NCBI GenBank assembly: GCA_913056415.1
Contig: CAJXNA010000109.1
Span: 1-6,936 of the forward strand
Source of the DNA: an uncultured Chloroflexota bacterium
Lineage (GTDB): Bacteria; Chloroflexota; Dehalococcoidia; SM23-28-2; RBG-16-64-32
Direction: 5' to 3'
Length of the DNA: 6,936 nt
Positions 5,950 through 6,936 of the stretch are shown one piece after another; the stretch's first letter is position 1; the number at the start of each line of letters is the position of its first letter. Both the position numbers and the translations under genes were made by a program. Below the pieces are notes generated by a model. It was not told the DNA's origin and did not search any database. It saw only the letters and a list, made by a program, of their open reading frames with translations.

Positions 5950-6429
5950 GATGGCCGTCTACGATATGACTCTACGCCGGTCCTCCTGCTTACGGCCCTG
6001 GATGCGGTAGAGGATCGCGTACGCGGCCTGGACGCCGGAGCGGACGACTACCTGCCCAAGCCATTCGCCTTTCAGGAGCTCCTGGCCCGCCTGCGCGCCC
6101 TGGGCCGTCGGAGAGTCCAGGCCCACGAGCCTGACCAGCTCAAGGCAGCGGACCTGGTGCTGGACCTGCGACGCCGCCGCGCCCAGCGTGCCGACAAGCC
6201 GATCGATCTCAGTCCTAAGGAGTTCTCCCTGCTAGAGTTCCTGATGCGCAACGAGGGCCGTGTGGTGACCCGCACCCAGATACTGGATCACGTCTGGGGG
6301 TACGATTACTCGCCTGACTCCAACCTGGTAGACGTGTACATTACCTACCTGCGCCGCAAGGTAGACCGTGACCACTGCCGTAAGTTGATTCGCACAGTGC
6401 GCGGCGCTGGCTACGCCCTGGAGGACTGA
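5950..6429 (+). pseudogene. OmpR-family response regulator lacking the first half of its receiver domain
   Basis: The frame is open from the stop at 5893-5895 to TGA at 6427-6429. Recognisable sequence begins near 5974 with TPVLLLTALDAVEDRVRGLD, then AGADDYLPKPF: the switch Thr and the conserved Lys of the receiver domain, beta strands 4 and 5. A linker leads to a full winged-helix DNA-binding domain (DLSPKEFSLLEFLMRNEGRV, ILDHVWGYDY, VDVYITYLRRKVDR, LIRTVRGAGYAL). The first 65-75 residues of a normal 225-235-residue regulator are missing, including the acidic Mg2+ pair and the phosphorylated Asp. No ATG stands in frame before the homology; the only in-frame start-like codon is a GTG at 6157, which would give the DNA-binding domain alone. 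The ATG at 5951 is in another frame and stops after 19 codons. The sensor kinase gene follows one base after the stop. Internal deletion or an assembly join near 5950-5974 would both explain it. Confidence 0.8.
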
Positions 6430-6430
6430 G

Positions 6431-6936
6431 ATGTTCGGGACAGCTCGCTGGCGCCTCACTCTCTGGTTCACCCTCACCTTTGGGGTAATCCTGGTGGTCA
6501 TAGGCTCAGCGGTGTACCTGACCACCCGCACCGTGCTGTTCGACCGGGTGAACAGCGACCTTGAGTCGCGATCCGGCCGCGAGCAGCGGCTTCTGCTGCC
6601 CCGCCTGCTCAGTCGCAGAGGCAATGCTCTCCCTGGCGACATTATCATCGGCCCGGTGTTCACGGCTGGCGGCTACTTCTACGCCATCGTGGAACCCACC
6701 GGCGAGCTCTTGGCCAGCACGCCCAACGTCGATCCTGCCGGCCTGGTCAACGCCGCCGTCCTCCAAGAGGCGCTCGACGAAGGCGACGCTTTCGCTGACA
6801 CAGAGTCCTCTGAAGGGGACTCCCTTCGAGTGTACGTGGTGCGGCTGGAAGGGGCTCGTGACGGGCAATTCCTGATCGAGGTGGGCCGCAGCACGGAGCC
6901 GGAGCGGCAGGCGCTGCGGCAGCTATTGTTAGTGCT
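6431..6936 (+). CDS. Sensor histidine kinase, N-terminal part (3' end outside window)
   Basis: An open frame runs from ATG 6431 to the window end, 168 codons with no stop. GGAGG (6420-6424), inside the end of the regulator gene, lies 6 bases before it, and the two genes are separated by a single base, so they form one operon. The product starts TARWRLTLWFTLTFGVIL with a membrane helix at about residues 10-31, then an extracytoplasmic sensor region of roughly 125 residues (TVLFDRVNSDLESRS, then a strand-rich GGYFYAIVEPTGELLAS and LRVYVVRLEG...FLIEVGRS), and ends at RQLLLVL, the beginning of the second membrane helix. This is the layout of the OmpR-partner class with a CpxA/BaeS-like sensor loop. 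The HAMP, His-phosphotransfer and ATPase domains must lie beyond 6936, so kinase activity cannot be judged. The ligand is unknown. Confidence 0.88.
   Translation, partial: MFGTARWRLTLWFTLTFGVILVVIGSAVYLTTRTVLFDRVNSDLESRSGREQRLLLPRLLSRRGNALPGDIIIGPVFTAGGYFYAIVEPTGELLASTPNVDPAGLVNAAVLQEALDEGDAFADTESSEGDSLRVYVVRLEGARDGQFLIEVGRSTEPERQALRQLLLV

Overview
The window is GC-rich bacterial DNA (roughly 60% G+C) with tight two-gene units, strong AGGAGGT ribosome binding sites and several decayed gene pieces. The combination of a small secreted acidic-helix protein (DUF2680-like), an OmpR-type two-component pair, a FtsX/MacB-type exporter without an adaptor gene, and 'LLLEDMAP'-type phosphotransferases looks most like Chloroflexota (Dehalococcoidia/SAR202-like), with Actinomycetota as the alternative. 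That placement is an impression from protein style, not a proven one. I see no rRNA, tRNA, CRISPR array, transposase or attachment site.

Left part (1-2935). The window opens inside a phosphotransferase gene (1-774, plus strand, 5' end outside). It converges on a two-gene ABC exporter operon read on the minus strand: a permease (1565-2935) followed by its ATPase (859-1572), overlapping by 8 bases.

Middle (2936-4154). About 1.2 kb holds no intact, recognisable gene. It carries the exporter promoter region, a possible 47-codon ORF (3157-3300), the C-terminal third of a YceI-family protein without its start (3322-3609, minus), and a lipoprotein signal peptide with no mature protein behind it (3980-4192, plus). 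A second, complete phosphotransferase follows (4155-5009, plus), whose catalytic motif reads HGE instead of HGD.

Right part (5010-6936). After about 300 empty bases there is a small secreted helical protein (5319-5831, minus). A regulatory region separates it from a divergent two-component pair. The response regulator has lost the first half of its receiver domain, including the phosphorylated aspartate (5950-6429). The sensor kinase gene starts one base later and runs off the window (6431-6936).

The most interesting signal is a shared element of about 30 bp, in the same orientation upstream of both the exporter operon (2983-3012) and the small secreted protein (5901-5930). It holds two half-sites ten bases apart, the usual layout of an OmpR-family binding site. 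My working model is that the two-component system once controlled the secreted protein, the exporter and itself as an envelope-stress-like regulon. The truncation of the regulator is either real decay or an assembly error, and this decides whether the circuit still works.
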